This document shows positions 47,562-55,913 of a DNA stretch of 64,000 nucleotides, piece by piece. The stretch is from positions 144,644 through 208,643 of the forward strand of contig NZ_ABCT01000005.1 in NCBI RefSeq assembly GCF_000170915.1. The letters are read 5' to 3'. Below the pieces are notes generated by a model, which did no database searches, was not told where the DNA came from, and saw only the letters and a list, made by a program, of their open reading frames with translations. Within the stretch, counting starts at the first letter, position 1. Every line of letters starts with the position of its first letter. The DNA comes from Limnobacter sp. MED105. GTDB lineage: Bacteria > Pseudomonadota > Gammaproteobacteria > Burkholderiales > Burkholderiaceae_B. The position numbers were made by a program, and so were the translations under genes.

Positions 47562-48407
47562 TCAGGGAATGGTAGGCAAGGGCGGCTCGACCGCCTCAAC
47601 CTGAATGATGACCTCATCTTCCAGGCGAAGCGCAGTCAGCTGACCGCCCCACACGCAACCCGTGTCCAGGCAATAGCCGGCCTTGTTCTTAATCTGGCCC
47701 AGGGTTGACCAATGGCCGAACACAATCGGCCCCTCGGCTGAACACGCACGTTCAAGCTCGAACCAGGGTTTGAGTTCGGGCGGCGCATCCGCTGGCTCCA
47801 GTTTGTATTTGAAATCGATTTTGCCGTCGTCGCGAACCATGCGCATGCGGGTGAACACATTCACGATGAATCGCAGGCGATCAAACCCCTGAAGCTCGGG
47901 GTCCCAGCGATTGGGTTTGTTGCCGTACAGTGCGGCCATGAAGGCTTGCCAATCGGATCCAGAAAGCACTGCTTGGACTTCACTGGACAACGCCAATGCG
48001 TCCTCAAAACTCCATTGCGGCAAAATGCCGGCATGCGTTAGTAGTGCTTGATCCACGGTGTTTTGGGTACGCGGCAAACGAAGGGCCAAGGGTTGGCTTC
48101 GCAGCCAGTTCACCAATTCTTCGCCATCGGGCGCATGCACCACTTCGGCGATGGTGTCGCTTTCATGGCTGCGACCACTGTTGCACCACAAGGCCAGCAG
48201 GTGCAAATCGTGGTTGCCCAGCACGGTGTGGGCTTGTTGACCCAGGTTGCGCACATAGCGCAGTGTGTCCAGTGAGCGGGGCCCACGGTTGACCAGGTCG
48301 CCAGCAAACCACAGCACATCCACTTCAGGGTTGAACTGAACTTTGTCCAGCAGTTTGTGCAGGGAATCGAGACAACCTTGAACGTCGCCAATCACATAGT
48401 TGGCCAT
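47562..48407 (-). CDS. apaH: Bis(5'-nucleosyl)-tetraphosphatase, symmetrical, ApaH
   Basis: ApaH cleaves Ap4A to two ADP and can remove nucleoside-tetraphosphate caps from RNA. The 281-residue metallophosphoesterase begins MANYVIGDVQGCLDSL, with GDLVNRGPRSL and LGNHDLHLLAL as metal-site motifs, and VFGHWSTLG and LDTGCVWGGQLTALRLED near the end. The ATG at 48407 is the family start. An upstream TTG-type extension would add 19 hydrophobic residues and is unlikely. It is divergent from the phosphohexomutase. Confidence 0.94.
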   Translation of the reverse strand: MANYVIGDVQGCLDSLHKLLDKVQFNPEVDVLWFAGDLVNRGPRSLDTLRYVRNLGQQAHTVLGNHDLHLLALWCNSGRSHESDTIAEVVHAPDGEELVNWLRSQPLALRLPRTQNTVDQALLTHAGILPQWSFEDALALSSEVQAVLSGSDWQAFMAALYGNKPNRWDPELQGFDRLRFIVNVFTRMRMVRDDGKIDFKYKLEPADAPPELKPWFELERACSAEGPIVFGHWSTLGQIKNKAGYCLDTGCVWGGQLTALRLEDEVIIQVEAVEPPLPTIP

Positions 48408-48530
48408 ATTGAAAACAAACCAAAACAACGAAAGTAGTATTATGCCTTGAGTCTGTGTATTCAACGCATTCAGTTCGATAAGGCACTTGCGTTCCCCATT
48501 TTCTATTTTGACTATTTCAGGTATTCACCC

Positions 48531-49922
48531 ATGAGCATTTCTCCCTCTATTTTCAAAGCCTATGACATTCGTGGCATTGTGGACGACACTTTGACCGAAG
48601 ACGCTGCCTACTGCGTGGGCCGTGCTTTGGGGCAGCTGGCATTGAGCCGCGGCAAGAACGAGGCGGTAGTAGGGCGCGATGGGCGCTTGAGTGGTCCACG
48701 CCTGTGCGGCGCATTGGCTGATGGTTTTCGGGATGCTGGTGTGAATGTGGTGGATGTGGGCATGGTGGCCACTCCGCTGGTTTATTTTGCAACTTTTTTA
48801 CTTGGCAATGGCACCGGGGTGCAGGTTACCGGCAGCCACAACCCGCCGCAATACAACGGCTTGAAAATGATGGTGGCCGGTGAAACACTGTATGGCGACA
48901 CCATTCAGGGCTTGTTGAAATGGATTCAAACCGAGAAGCCTGTGCGTGGCGTGGTGCCCGGTGTGCAGCGTGGCAGCTACCGGGAACTCGATGTATGGCC
49001 TGATTACCTGGGCAACATCCTGGGGCACATCAAACTGGCACGCCCCATGAAAATTGCTGTGGATTGTGGCAACGGTGTGGCGGGTGCCTTTGCAAAAACC
49101 TTGTACGAAGCCTTGGGTTGCGAGGTGACCGAGTTGTTTTGTGAAGTGGATGGCAACTTTCCCAACCACCATCCCGACCCTGCTCACCCTGAGAACCTGC
49201 AAGACCTGATTGCCTGCGTGAAAAACGGTGATGCTGAAATTGGTTTGGCTTTTGACGGTGACGGTGACCGCCTGGGCGTGGTGACCAAAGACGGCGAAAT
49301 CATTTACCCCGATCGACAGCTGATTTTGTTTGCACGCGATGTGATCGCGCGCAACCCTGGTGCCATGGTGATTTACGACGTGAAGTGCACACGCCACGTG
49401 GCCAAGGCTGTGAAGGCTGCTGGTGGTGAGCCACTGATGTGGAAAACAGGCCATTCGCTGATCAAGGCCAAACTGAAAGAAACCGGCGCACCACTGGCGG
49501 GCGAAATGAGTGGCCACGTGTTTTTCAAGGAACGCTGGTTTGGGTTTGATGATGGTTTGTACGCTGGCGTGCGTTTGCTTGAAATTTTGTCGCGAGGCAG
49601 TGACCCCAGCGCTGAACTGAATGCCTTGCCCAATTCTTCGAGTACCCCTGAATTGCAGTTGCAAACTGCCGAAGGTGTGAACTTCGACATCGTGAAACGC
49701 TTGCAGGCTGAGGGCAAATTTCCAAGCTCGGAATCGGTCAATACCATTGATGGTGTACGAGCCGAGTATGCAGATGGTTTTGGGCTGGCGCGCCCGTCCA
49801 ATACAACGCCAGTGGTTGTGATGCGTTTTGAGGCCGACAGCGACACTGCACTGGCCCGTATTCAAGGTGAGTTCAAGGCTGCCATTTTGGCGGTGGCCCC
49901 CGATGTGAAGTTGCCCTTTTAA
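48531..49922 (+). CDS. Phosphomannomutase/phosphoglucomutase
   Basis: This 463-residue alpha-D-phosphohexomutase interconverts hexose 1- and 6-phosphates and supplies mannose-1-P or glucose-1-P for polysaccharide, LPS or exopolysaccharide. The phosphoserine loop is QVTGSHNPPQYNGLKM, the metal loop DGDGDR, the sugar-binding GEMSGH, and the phosphate-binding end RPSNTTP. The start MSISPSIFKAYDIRG matches the AlgC/ManB type. It is followed directly by the DUF1415 gene. Confidence 0.95.
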   Translation: MSISPSIFKAYDIRGIVDDTLTEDAAYCVGRALGQLALSRGKNEAVVGRDGRLSGPRLCGALADGFRDAGVNVVDVGMVATPLVYFATFLLGNGTGVQVTGSHNPPQYNGLKMMVAGETLYGDTIQGLLKWIQTEKPVRGVVPGVQRGSYRELDVWPDYLGNILGHIKLARPMKIAVDCGNGVAGAFAKTLYEALGCEVTELFCEVDGNFPNHHPDPAHPENLQDLIACVKNGDAEIGLAFDGDGDRLGVVTKDGEIIYPDRQLILFARDVIARNPGAMVIYDVKCTRHVAKAVKAAGGEPLMWKTGHSLIKAKLKETGAPLAGEMSGHVFFKERWFGFDDGLYAGVRLLEILSRGSDPSAELNALPNSSSTPELQLQTAEGVNFDIVKRLQAEGKFPSSESVNTIDGVRAEYADGFGLARPSNTTPVVVMRFEADSDTALARIQGEFKAAILAVAPDVKLPF

Positions 49923-50489
49923 ATGGCTCAGGCAACTGATCTTGAAATTGTTGAGGCCACCCGCCGCTGGGTAGAGCAAGTGGTGGTGGCTTTCAATTTG
50001 TGCCCCTTTGCCAAGCGCGAATTGATGAAAGAACGTGTGCGTTTTGTGGTGAGCAAATCCACAGACGAAGCCACTTTGCTGGATGAACTGGCCCATGAGT
50101 TGGCTTTGCTGAATGTGGACCAAGCGGTGGAGACCACCCTGCTGATTCATCCGCAGGTGTTGCAGGATTTTTACCAGTACAACGATTTTCTGGAAGCGGC
50201 AGACGAGTTACTGGTCGACATGGACCTGGAAGGTGTTTACCAGGTGGCCAGCTTTCACCCTGATTATCAGTTTGGCGGGACCGAGCCAAACGATGTTGAA
50301 AATTACACCAACCGTTCGCCCTATCCCATGCTGCATTTGTTGCGTGAAGACAGCTTAAGCCAAGCCATCGACAATTATCCCGAGGTGGATTTAATTCCCG
50401 AGCGGAACATTGAATGCATGAATGAGCAGGGTCTTGAAAAAATGCAGTCGCTGCTGGCGGCGTGTTTAAAAGAGGCAAGCGAGAAATAA
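49923..50489 (+). CDS. DUF1415 family protein
   Basis: This 188-residue cytoplasmic protein belongs to the uncharacterised DUF1415 family. The conserved pattern includes VVAFNLCPFAKRE, TLLIHPQVLQDFYQYNDFLE, VASFHPDYQFGGT and NRSPYPMLHLLREDS, with several His, Asp and Cys residues that could bind metal. The gene starts at the first base after the preceding stop codon, so it is surely cotranscribed with the phosphohexomutase. I do not know a function. Confidence 0.88.
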   Translation: MAQATDLEIVEATRRWVEQVVVAFNLCPFAKRELMKERVRFVVSKSTDEATLLDELAHELALLNVDQAVETTLLIHPQVLQDFYQYNDFLEAADELLVDMDLEGVYQVASFHPDYQFGGTEPNDVENYTNRSPYPMLHLLREDSLSQAIDNYPEVDLIPERNIECMNEQGLEKMQSLLAACLKEASEK

Positions 50490-50582
50490 ACAACACGATC
50501 CGGAAATTGGATGTTTTGTTCTAATTGGGCTCTTTGCTTACAAGCGTTCACCGGAAAGCAAAGCGGTGATTATATTTCGCGG

Positions 50583-50699
50583 TTTTTGAGTTTTTACTCT
50601 AGTCAAAAACCTTGGATGTAACTCTGGAGTTTCGAGGAAAGCCTCGAAAAATGGACTTGCAGGCAATTACGACTGCTTGCAAACTGTGGGTTCACATCC
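50583..50699 (+). ncRNA. Unassigned structured RNA with a three-way junction
   Basis: The sequence folds on paper into a 5' hairpin (50581-50589 with 50603-50611, nine pairs) and a three-way junction. P1 pairs 50614-50622 with 50690-50699 (one bulged C). P2 pairs 50630-50637 with 50642-50649 across AAAG. P3 pairs 50657-50665 with 50674-50682 (one wobble). The three joining segments are each seven bases: TCTGGAG, AATGGAC and ACTGTGG. I could not match it to 6S RNA, SRP RNA, tRNA or a known preQ1 aptamer. It precedes queE-queD, so it may be a leader riboswitch or a separate small RNA. Confidence 0.5.
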
Positions 50700-50722
50700 C
50701 TCCTCTTTTGCTTCTGAGGTTT

Positions 50723-50752
50723 GCCCGGTTAACCATATCGGGCATTTTTTTT
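50723..50752 (+). terminator. Intrinsic terminator after the structured RNA
   Basis: GCCCG (50723-50727) pairs with CGGGC (50739-50743), followed by A and eight Ts. A second overlapping hairpin (GGGCA at 50740-50744 with TGCCC at 50752-50756, then Ts) may back it up. It ends about 70 bases before queE. Confidence 0.7.
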
Positions 50753-50820
50753 GCCCTTTTTCTGGGCACACTTTCTCAATTCAAGTAGCATTGCGCCTGT
50801 AACAAACAAGCGAAATTGCC

Positions 50821-51471
50821 GTGGCCACTTACACCGTCAAAGAGATGTTTTATACCCTGCAAGGCGAAGGTGCCCAAGCGGGTAGAGCGGCTGTGTTTTG
50901 CCGTTTTGCCGGCTGCAATTTGTGGACGGGTCGCGAAGAAGACCGAGCCACAGCCGTGTGCAAATTTTGCGACACTGATTTCGTAGGCACCGACGGCGTG
51001 GGTGGTGGAAAGTTCAAGGACGCTGTTGCCCTGGCCCAGGCCATTGCAGACACGTATCAAGGTGGCCTTGGCACCGCAAAGCCTTATGTGGTGTTCACCG
51101 GTGGCGAGCCCACCTTGCAACTCGATTCTGCGCTGATTGACGCTGTACATGCGCAAGGGTTTGAAATTGCGATTGAAACCAATGGCACCCTGCCTGTGCC
51201 AGAGGGCGTGGACTGGATTTGTGTCAGCCCCAAGTTTGGTAGCGAACTGGTGCAAACCCGTGGGCATGAATTGAAGGTGGTGGTGCCGCAATTGGGCCAG
51301 GATTTAAATGCATTGGGGCAACTGCAGTTTGACCATTATTTTGTGCAAGCCATGGACGACACTGACCCCGCAAAAAAAGCCAAAAACATGCAGGCAGCCA
51401 TACAAACCTGCCTGAACAAACCGCAGTGGCGTTTGAGTGTACAAACCCACAAAGTTATTGGAATGCCATGA
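50821..51471 (+). CDS. queE: 7-carboxy-7-deazaguanine synthase QueE
   Basis: QueE is a radical SAM enzyme that contracts 6-carboxytetrahydropterin to CDG in queuosine synthesis. The 216-residue protein has the enlarged cluster motif CX14CX2C (C in AGCNLW, then CKFC), the hallmark of this subgroup of QueE. LQGEGAQAGRAAVF, FTGGEPTLQLD and IETNGTLPVPEGVDWICVSPK follow. The start is GTG at 50821 without a strong ribosome-binding site. It overlaps queD by four bases. Confidence 0.95.
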   Translation: MATYTVKEMFYTLQGEGAQAGRAAVFCRFAGCNLWTGREEDRATAVCKFCDTDFVGTDGVGGGKFKDAVALAQAIADTYQGGLGTAKPYVVFTGGEPTLQLDSALIDAVHAQGFEIAIETNGTLPVPEGVDWICVSPKFGSELVQTRGHELKVVVPQLGQDLNALGQLQFDHYFVQAMDDTDPAKKAKNMQAAIQTCLNKPQWRLSVQTHKVIGMP

Positions 51472-51818
51472 AAGTTTTTAAACAATTTACCTTCGATGTG
51501 GCACACCAGTTGCCCGATTGGCCAGGGTTGCACGGCCACAGCTACACCGCAGAGGTGTGGTTTGAAGGCCCTGCCACCGATGGTTATGTGGTGCCTGAAA
51601 GCTTGTTGACCCAACATGTGGGCGCGGTACACAAGCGGCTGGACCATTCTTATTTAAACGAGTTTATTGAATTACCCACTTCAGAAAACATTGCCCGCTG
51701 GATTTGGGATCAGCTTCGCCCGGTGGGGCCCTTGATCAAAGTGAAGGTGTTTCGCGGATCGATCGGGTTTGGGGTTGAGTTTGACCTTGAGGACGCGAAG
51801 GCGGAAGGCAGGGCGTAA
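51468..51818 (+). CDS. queD: 6-carboxytetrahydropterin synthase QueD
   Basis: QueD makes 6-carboxytetrahydropterin from dihydroneopterin triphosphate, one step before QueE. The 116-residue protein of the PTPS fold has the zinc histidines in FDVAHQLP and GLHGHSYTAEVW, plus LDHSYLNEFIELPTSENIARWIWDQL. It lacks an obvious Cys at the usual catalytic place in the short N-terminal loop, which I cannot judge without alignment. The ATG overlaps the queE stop as ATGA. Confidence 0.9.
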   Translation: MKVFKQFTFDVAHQLPDWPGLHGHSYTAEVWFEGPATDGYVVPESLLTQHVGAVHKRLDHSYLNEFIELPTSENIARWIWDQLRPVGPLIKVKVFRGSIGFGVEFDLEDAKAEGRA

Positions 51819-51834
51819 GCTGCCTTGGTCTACA

Positions 51835-51884
51835 GCCACCTCGGCGGGGTTGCCGAGATATCGCCAACTCGACGGGGTTGCCAG
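51835..51884. repeat. Dispersed repeat doublet, copy B
   Basis: The element has two units, GCCACCTCGGCGGGGTTGCC and GCCAACTCGACGGGGTTGCC, around GAGATATC. It matches copy A at 29653-29702 at 41 of 50 positions. It abuts the large hairpin element that begins at 51886, and the second unit continues that element's left arm. Confidence 0.7.
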
Positions 51885-51885
51885 A

Positions 51886-52030
51886 TTCCGCACAGAAAAC
51901 CGCTTAATCCCTTGTTGAATTAATTCTTGCTCACCGAGCTCGGCAAAAAACATAGCCGAGTCTCGGTGTTGGCTGTTCGCCAAACGCTACGAATGAATTC
52001 ACAAGGGGCGGTTTTCTTGAATGTGCGGAA
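51886..52030. repeat. 145-bp imperfect palindrome (hairpin element)
   Basis: The element ends are perfect 9-bp inverted repeats (51886-51894 and 52022-52030). Moving inward, 51895-51903 pairs with 52008-52016 (nine), 51909-51915 with 52001-52007 (seven) and 51917-51926 with 51991-52000 (nine of ten). At the centre, 51933-51944 pairs with 51955-51967 (twelve pairs, one bulge) around an A-rich loop. A small side hairpin (51969-51973 with 51979-51983) is on one arm only. It could be a MITE-like element, a structured RNA or an unusual bidirectional terminator between queD and the converging gene. Confidence 0.75.
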
Positions 52031-52090
52031 CAGGCAAACCCAAGCCGATTGGGCGATTGAGAAGGCAGCGAGAGATCGGAATCCAAGCTG

Positions 52091-54487
52091 TCACGCCAGA
52101 ATTTTCTTCGCCTTGTCGCTTGTAATTTGCTGGGCCCACACAAACTGGCGCGAATCATCGGCAGTCATCGGCCGGGCCAAGCCAAAACCTTGCAGTTCAA
52201 GCACACCCGACTCAATCAGGAAGTCACGTTGCTCCGCGGTTTCAACGCCTTCAGCCACCACACCCAAGCCCAACGCCTGTGCCATGGCCAACACGGTACG
52301 CGACAAAATCACACTGTCTGCCTTGTTGGGCAGGTTGCTGACAAAGGATCGGTCCAGCTTGATGGACTGAACCGGCATGCGATGCAGGGTTGCCAGCGAT
52401 GAATAACCTGTGCCGAAGTCGTCAATCGACAAGGAAACGCCCAACTCATGCAGGCGGTTCAGATCGTGCAATACAGTTTCCTGGTTTTGCATCAACACGG
52501 TTTCAGTCAATTCAAGTTCCAGCAGTTTGGGGGGCAAGCCGGTCAGTTTAAGTACCTTTTCAACCGTGCTGCAGAGCTTGCCGTCCAGCAGTTGAATGCC
52601 AGATACATTGACTGAAACACTGATCGGGTTGTTCAGTTTCTTGTTGGTGTCCTTCAGCCATTTGCAGGCCTTGCGCATCACCTGCTCGCCCATCGGAATG
52701 ATTAAGCCCGTTTCCTCGGCGATCGGAATGAACTGGGCTGGGGGAATCAATTCACCCGTGCGCGAACGCATGCGCGCCAGAGCCTCAACCGAACAAATCG
52801 AGCCATTGGCGCTGAAGCGTGGCTGGTAGTGCAATTCAATGCGGTCATGCAAAATGGCATCGTGCAAATCATTTTCCAGATCAACCTTGGTTTGCAGGGT
52901 TGCACTCATATTGGCATGGAACACGCGCACCGTATTTTTGCCCGCCTGTTTCGCTTGGTACATGGCGATATCGGCGTGTTTCAGCAGGCCCTCGACATCG
53001 GTGGCGTCGGTGGGGAACAGGGCCACGCCAACCGAGGCACCCACATAAATTTTCTTCTCGCCCAACTCAAACGGTTTTTTGCTGACCGCATCCACCACCT
53101 TTCGACCCACATTGAACGCGGTGTCCTGATCGGCAATATAAGGCAGGGTGATTACAAACTCATCGCCCGACAAGCGGGCCACAATGTCTGAACTGCGGAC
53201 CACGCTACGCAAACGTTTGGATACGGCAATCAACAAGTCATCGCCACGGTCATGACCCAGCGTGTCGTTCACTGCTTTAAAGCCATCGAGATCGATGAAC
53301 AAAAGGCCAAGCTTGAAATCCTGCACCTGGTCATTGCCCAGCAGCTCTTGGAGTGTTTGCGACAATGCCAAACGGTTGGGCAAGCCTGTCAGCGGATCGT
53401 GCGTGGCTTGATGCCGCATTCGGCTTTCATTGCGTTTGATTGAGCTGATGTCGGTGAAGAAAATCGAAATCAGTTCATCGCTTGGATAAGCTTTTACCTG
53501 GTACCACATCTCGTTGGCAGGGTCCTGCCATTGGAATGTTTCAGGCTGCATGCTGCCCTTGGCCTGGTTCACATATTTGAACAAAGGGGTTTTCTTCAAA
53601 TGTGGTGCGCGTTCCCACACCATGCGGCCCAGAAGCAGCGGTGCGGTTTTGCCCAGCAGCTCGGCTCCTTTCTCGTTCAGGTAATTCACATAGCCGTTCA
53701 TGTCGATGGCGAAAAAGGCATCGTCCATCGACTCAAGAATGTTGTTGATTCGTTCTTCACTTTTCAACAGCGCTTCTTCAAGATGAATGTTGCTTGAGCG
53801 TCCAATCAGCAAGATGTCCGCACCAATGCAGGCGGCAGTCCAGTCAAAGTACACCACATCATTGAAAGTGTTGCGCAAGCGAAAGGATCCATCTGTGGAA
53901 CCCGTTTGGTATTTCACCTGGTCGAGCAGTCGCTTGAATTGGCCCACATCGGTGCGAAATACCAGGTTGGCCGCATCCAGATTTTCCAGTTGCGCGCTGG
54001 TTTGTCCTAAAAACTCTTCCAGAGAGGGACTCAGTTTTTTGATGCGTCCTTTGTCATCAACATTCAACAGCACACTGGTGGGAGTTTTCTGATCGGCGCT
54101 GTCGGAGGTCTCAAGTCGTTGCTCGGGTGTATTGACGGGAGGTACAAGGGCTGGCGGTTGGGCGTGCTTGGCATTTTGTTCCTGAAGCACGCCAAATTCG
54201 CCGTGTGCCAGCATTTGCAAACGCAGCCATTGTTCATTGACTTTCACATGGCCAGTCCAGCCCTGTTGTCGGAGCAGCGCGTTGGACAGTGCGCGGTAAA
54301 TGGCCATGCCATACCGGTTAACGATCAATTCACTACCCGACTTGAATCCCAGCTCTTGCCGGAACAGTTTGCTGGCAGCGATGAGGCTTAATTCGTCGGT
54401 CACGTGTCCCAACAGGGCATAACGCGAGGTTCCGCTGTCCAGCAGTTCGTTGATCAGCGGATCGTCAAGAACATTGCTCAGGCTCAT
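52091..54487 (-). CDS. PAS-GGDEF-EAL protein (c-di-GMP turnover)
   Basis: This 798-residue cytoplasmic protein has an N-terminal part without a domain I recognise (about 1-110) and two PAS-like regions (about 130-235 and 250-350). A GGDEF domain (about 365-525) carries the catalytic loop LSGDEF and HDPLTGLPNR. An EAL domain (about 540-790) carries VEALARM, the family motif DDFGTGYSSL, IKLDRSFV and VAEGVETAEQ. Both catalytic sites look largely intact, though the EAL loop is slightly variant. It overlaps the upstream membrane coiled-coil gene by four bases, so the two probably work in one pathway. Confidence 0.92.
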   Translation of the reverse strand: MSLSNVLDDPLINELLDSGTSRYALLGHVTDELSLIAASKLFRQELGFKSGSELIVNRYGMAIYRALSNALLRQQGWTGHVKVNEQWLRLQMLAHGEFGVLQEQNAKHAQPPALVPPVNTPEQRLETSDSADQKTPTSVLLNVDDKGRIKKLSPSLEEFLGQTSAQLENLDAANLVFRTDVGQFKRLLDQVKYQTGSTDGSFRLRNTFNDVVYFDWTAACIGADILLIGRSSNIHLEEALLKSEERINNILESMDDAFFAIDMNGYVNYLNEKGAELLGKTAPLLLGRMVWERAPHLKKTPLFKYVNQAKGSMQPETFQWQDPANEMWYQVKAYPSDELISIFFTDISSIKRNESRMRHQATHDPLTGLPNRLALSQTLQELLGNDQVQDFKLGLLFIDLDGFKAVNDTLGHDRGDDLLIAVSKRLRSVVRSSDIVARLSGDEFVITLPYIADQDTAFNVGRKVVDAVSKKPFELGEKKIYVGASVGVALFPTDATDVEGLLKHADIAMYQAKQAGKNTVRVFHANMSATLQTKVDLENDLHDAILHDRIELHYQPRFSANGSICSVEALARMRSRTGELIPPAQFIPIAEETGLIIPMGEQVMRKACKWLKDTNKKLNNPISVSVNVSGIQLLDGKLCSTVEKVLKLTGLPPKLLELELTETVLMQNQETVLHDLNRLHELGVSLSIDDFGTGYSSLATLHRMPVQSIKLDRSFVSNLPNKADSVILSRTVLAMAQALGLGVVAEGVETAEQRDFLIESGVLELQGFGLARPMTADDSRQFVWAQQITSDKAKKILA

Positions 54488-55908
54488 ACATCAAACCTCG
54501 AGAGCCGTTTTTCCATTTCACGCATCAGTTCATCGGAGCGCAAAATGGTTTGTACTGTGCTGCCCAACGTGCGAAAGGCACTTTCCGTGCGCGCCTGCAT
54601 GCCTTCCATGGCACCGAGTACTTCCCAACCTTGGCGTTGGTTGCCGTGGCCGTTTTCCACCCATTGGTGCGTGGCCCGGTCAATCGATACCAGTTGATTT
54701 TCAATGGCGCTCAGGCCGCTTTTCAGCACATCCATTCTGGCCATGAATCCGTTGGTGCGTTCGTTCAGGCTGTCCAGCGTGCCCAGTGTCGTTTGCAGTT
54801 GCTGTGCTGCAGCGGGGGACAATTCTTTCTGGAACTCTTTGTGCAAGGTCTGAATTTGCTGGCTGGAATCAAAGGCCTGTTTGCTGATGCGTTGCAATTG
54901 CTCCAGGGATTGATTCAGTTCATTGAGCAGATCAAAACTGTCCTCAGTCACCTTCTTGGACAGTTCGGCGGTGCTTTGTCCAATTCGGGTTTGGTTACCC
55001 AGACTTTGAACAAAGTCGCGCAGTTTTTTGGAGGCCTGTGAGCTGTCTTCCATTTGCTGGGTGTTGTCTGCGCCCAGTTCTTTCGCAATTTGCGACAGCT
55101 CGCGAATGTCTGCCCGAAGCATTTTGAAAGCAGCCACCACAAATGCCATGTTGTCTGCATAGTCATTGAACACTTGCCCCATGGGCGACATGCGGCCTTG
55201 CTCATCGGTTTGAGCACGCACACGCAGGTTGATTCCTTTTTCCTTGTCCAGGTAAGCCAGCAGTTTTGCACTTTCTTCTGCAGCCAAGGCATGTTGTCGA
55301 AGTGTTTGCGCAATCACCGACAGCAGTAACACGGCCACGGCCACATAAAAGCCATGCAGGGCCACAGCGGGCATGCCCGAGAACGGCCCCCGAAATACAT
55401 AGCATTCGAAACCCGCTTGTTGAAGCATGTCGAACACAATGTGATGAATCACGATAAACAAGCCCATGCTGAGAAGGGGGCGTGTATCGCGGTAAGCCAG
55501 CATCACAGGGAGTAACATGAAAAAGCTGAAATGGTATTCAAGCAAACCGCGCGCGATGTGTACATGCAAGGCACCCATGCCAACCAGCAGCGCAGCGTTG
55601 ATGTGCATGGTCAATGGTTGGCCAGCGTGCCAGCGGGTAATTGCCAGACTACCTAAAAACAGCGGAATGCCCCAACCCAGGGCTTGGGCTACATTGTTGT
55701 AGGCAATGCCCTCGAGCGTGGCAAACATCAGGCAGGCAAAACTGACTACCACGCAAAGCCAGTCGGCGTTGATCCGGATTGATGTGAAATCAGTGGCGTT
55801 GGGTGCCGCGCCAGAGAGCCGGCTTAAAAACGTAAAAAACCCTTGCGAGGGTAGCTGCACTGGGGCGTGGGAAGTTTGCTGGTTCAGGGCCGAGTGCTGG
55901 GCATGCAT
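54484..55908 (-). CDS. Polytopic membrane coiled-coil protein, receptor-like
   Basis: This 474-residue protein has an N-terminal domain of about six membrane helices (about residues 48-220) and a C-terminal cytoplasmic Gln/Ser-rich helical region (about 235-474) of the kind seen in chemoreceptors. The conserved CheA/CheW-binding hairpin tip is absent. It is translationally coupled (ATGA) to the PAS-GGDEF-EAL gene, which suggests a membrane sensor controlling c-di-GMP turnover. An inverted repeat covers its ribosome-binding region. The function is otherwise unknown. Confidence 0.75.
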   Translation of the reverse strand: MHAQHSALNQQTSHAPVQLPSQGFFTFLSRLSGAAPNATDFTSIRINADWLCVVVSFACLMFATLEGIAYNNVAQALGWGIPLFLGSLAITRWHAGQPLTMHINAALLVGMGALHVHIARGLLEYHFSFFMLLPVMLAYRDTRPLLSMGLFIVIHHIVFDMLQQAGFECYVFRGPFSGMPAVALHGFYVAVAVLLLSVIAQTLRQHALAAEESAKLLAYLDKEKGINLRVRAQTDEQGRMSPMGQVFNDYADNMAFVVAAFKMLRADIRELSQIAKELGADNTQQMEDSSQASKKLRDFVQSLGNQTRIGQSTAELSKKVTEDSFDLLNELNQSLEQLQRISKQAFDSSQQIQTLHKEFQKELSPAAAQQLQTTLGTLDSLNERTNGFMARMDVLKSGLSAIENQLVSIDRATHQWVENGHGNQRQGWEVLGAMEGMQARTESAFRTLGSTVQTILRSDELMREMEKRLSRFDV

Positions 55909-55913
55909 GATGA

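Larger units (their letters stand above)
50490..50820 (+). other. 331-base gap with candidate RNA, no protein gene
   Basis: No plausible reading frame is present. The gap holds a possible promoter (TTCACC at 50547-50552 and TATATT at 50571-50576, 18-base spacing), a structured RNA candidate and an intrinsic terminator, each listed separately. The last 60 bases lead to the GTG of queE. Confidence 0.6.

Noticed and set aside
48798..50150. 450-codon minus-strand frame opposite the phosphohexomutase and DUF1415 genes
   Set aside because: It spans two clear plus-strand genes in a shadow frame and shows no domain.
50683..50705. tRNA T-arm-like stretch GTGGGTTCACATCCC
   Set aside because: The loop lacks the conserved A58 position, no acceptor stem or anticodon arm can be built, and the bases belong to the P1 helix of the structured RNA.
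51886..52030. Integron attC site
   Set aside because: The ends do not carry the GTTRRRY/RYYYAAC boxes and there is no integrase or cassette array in the window.
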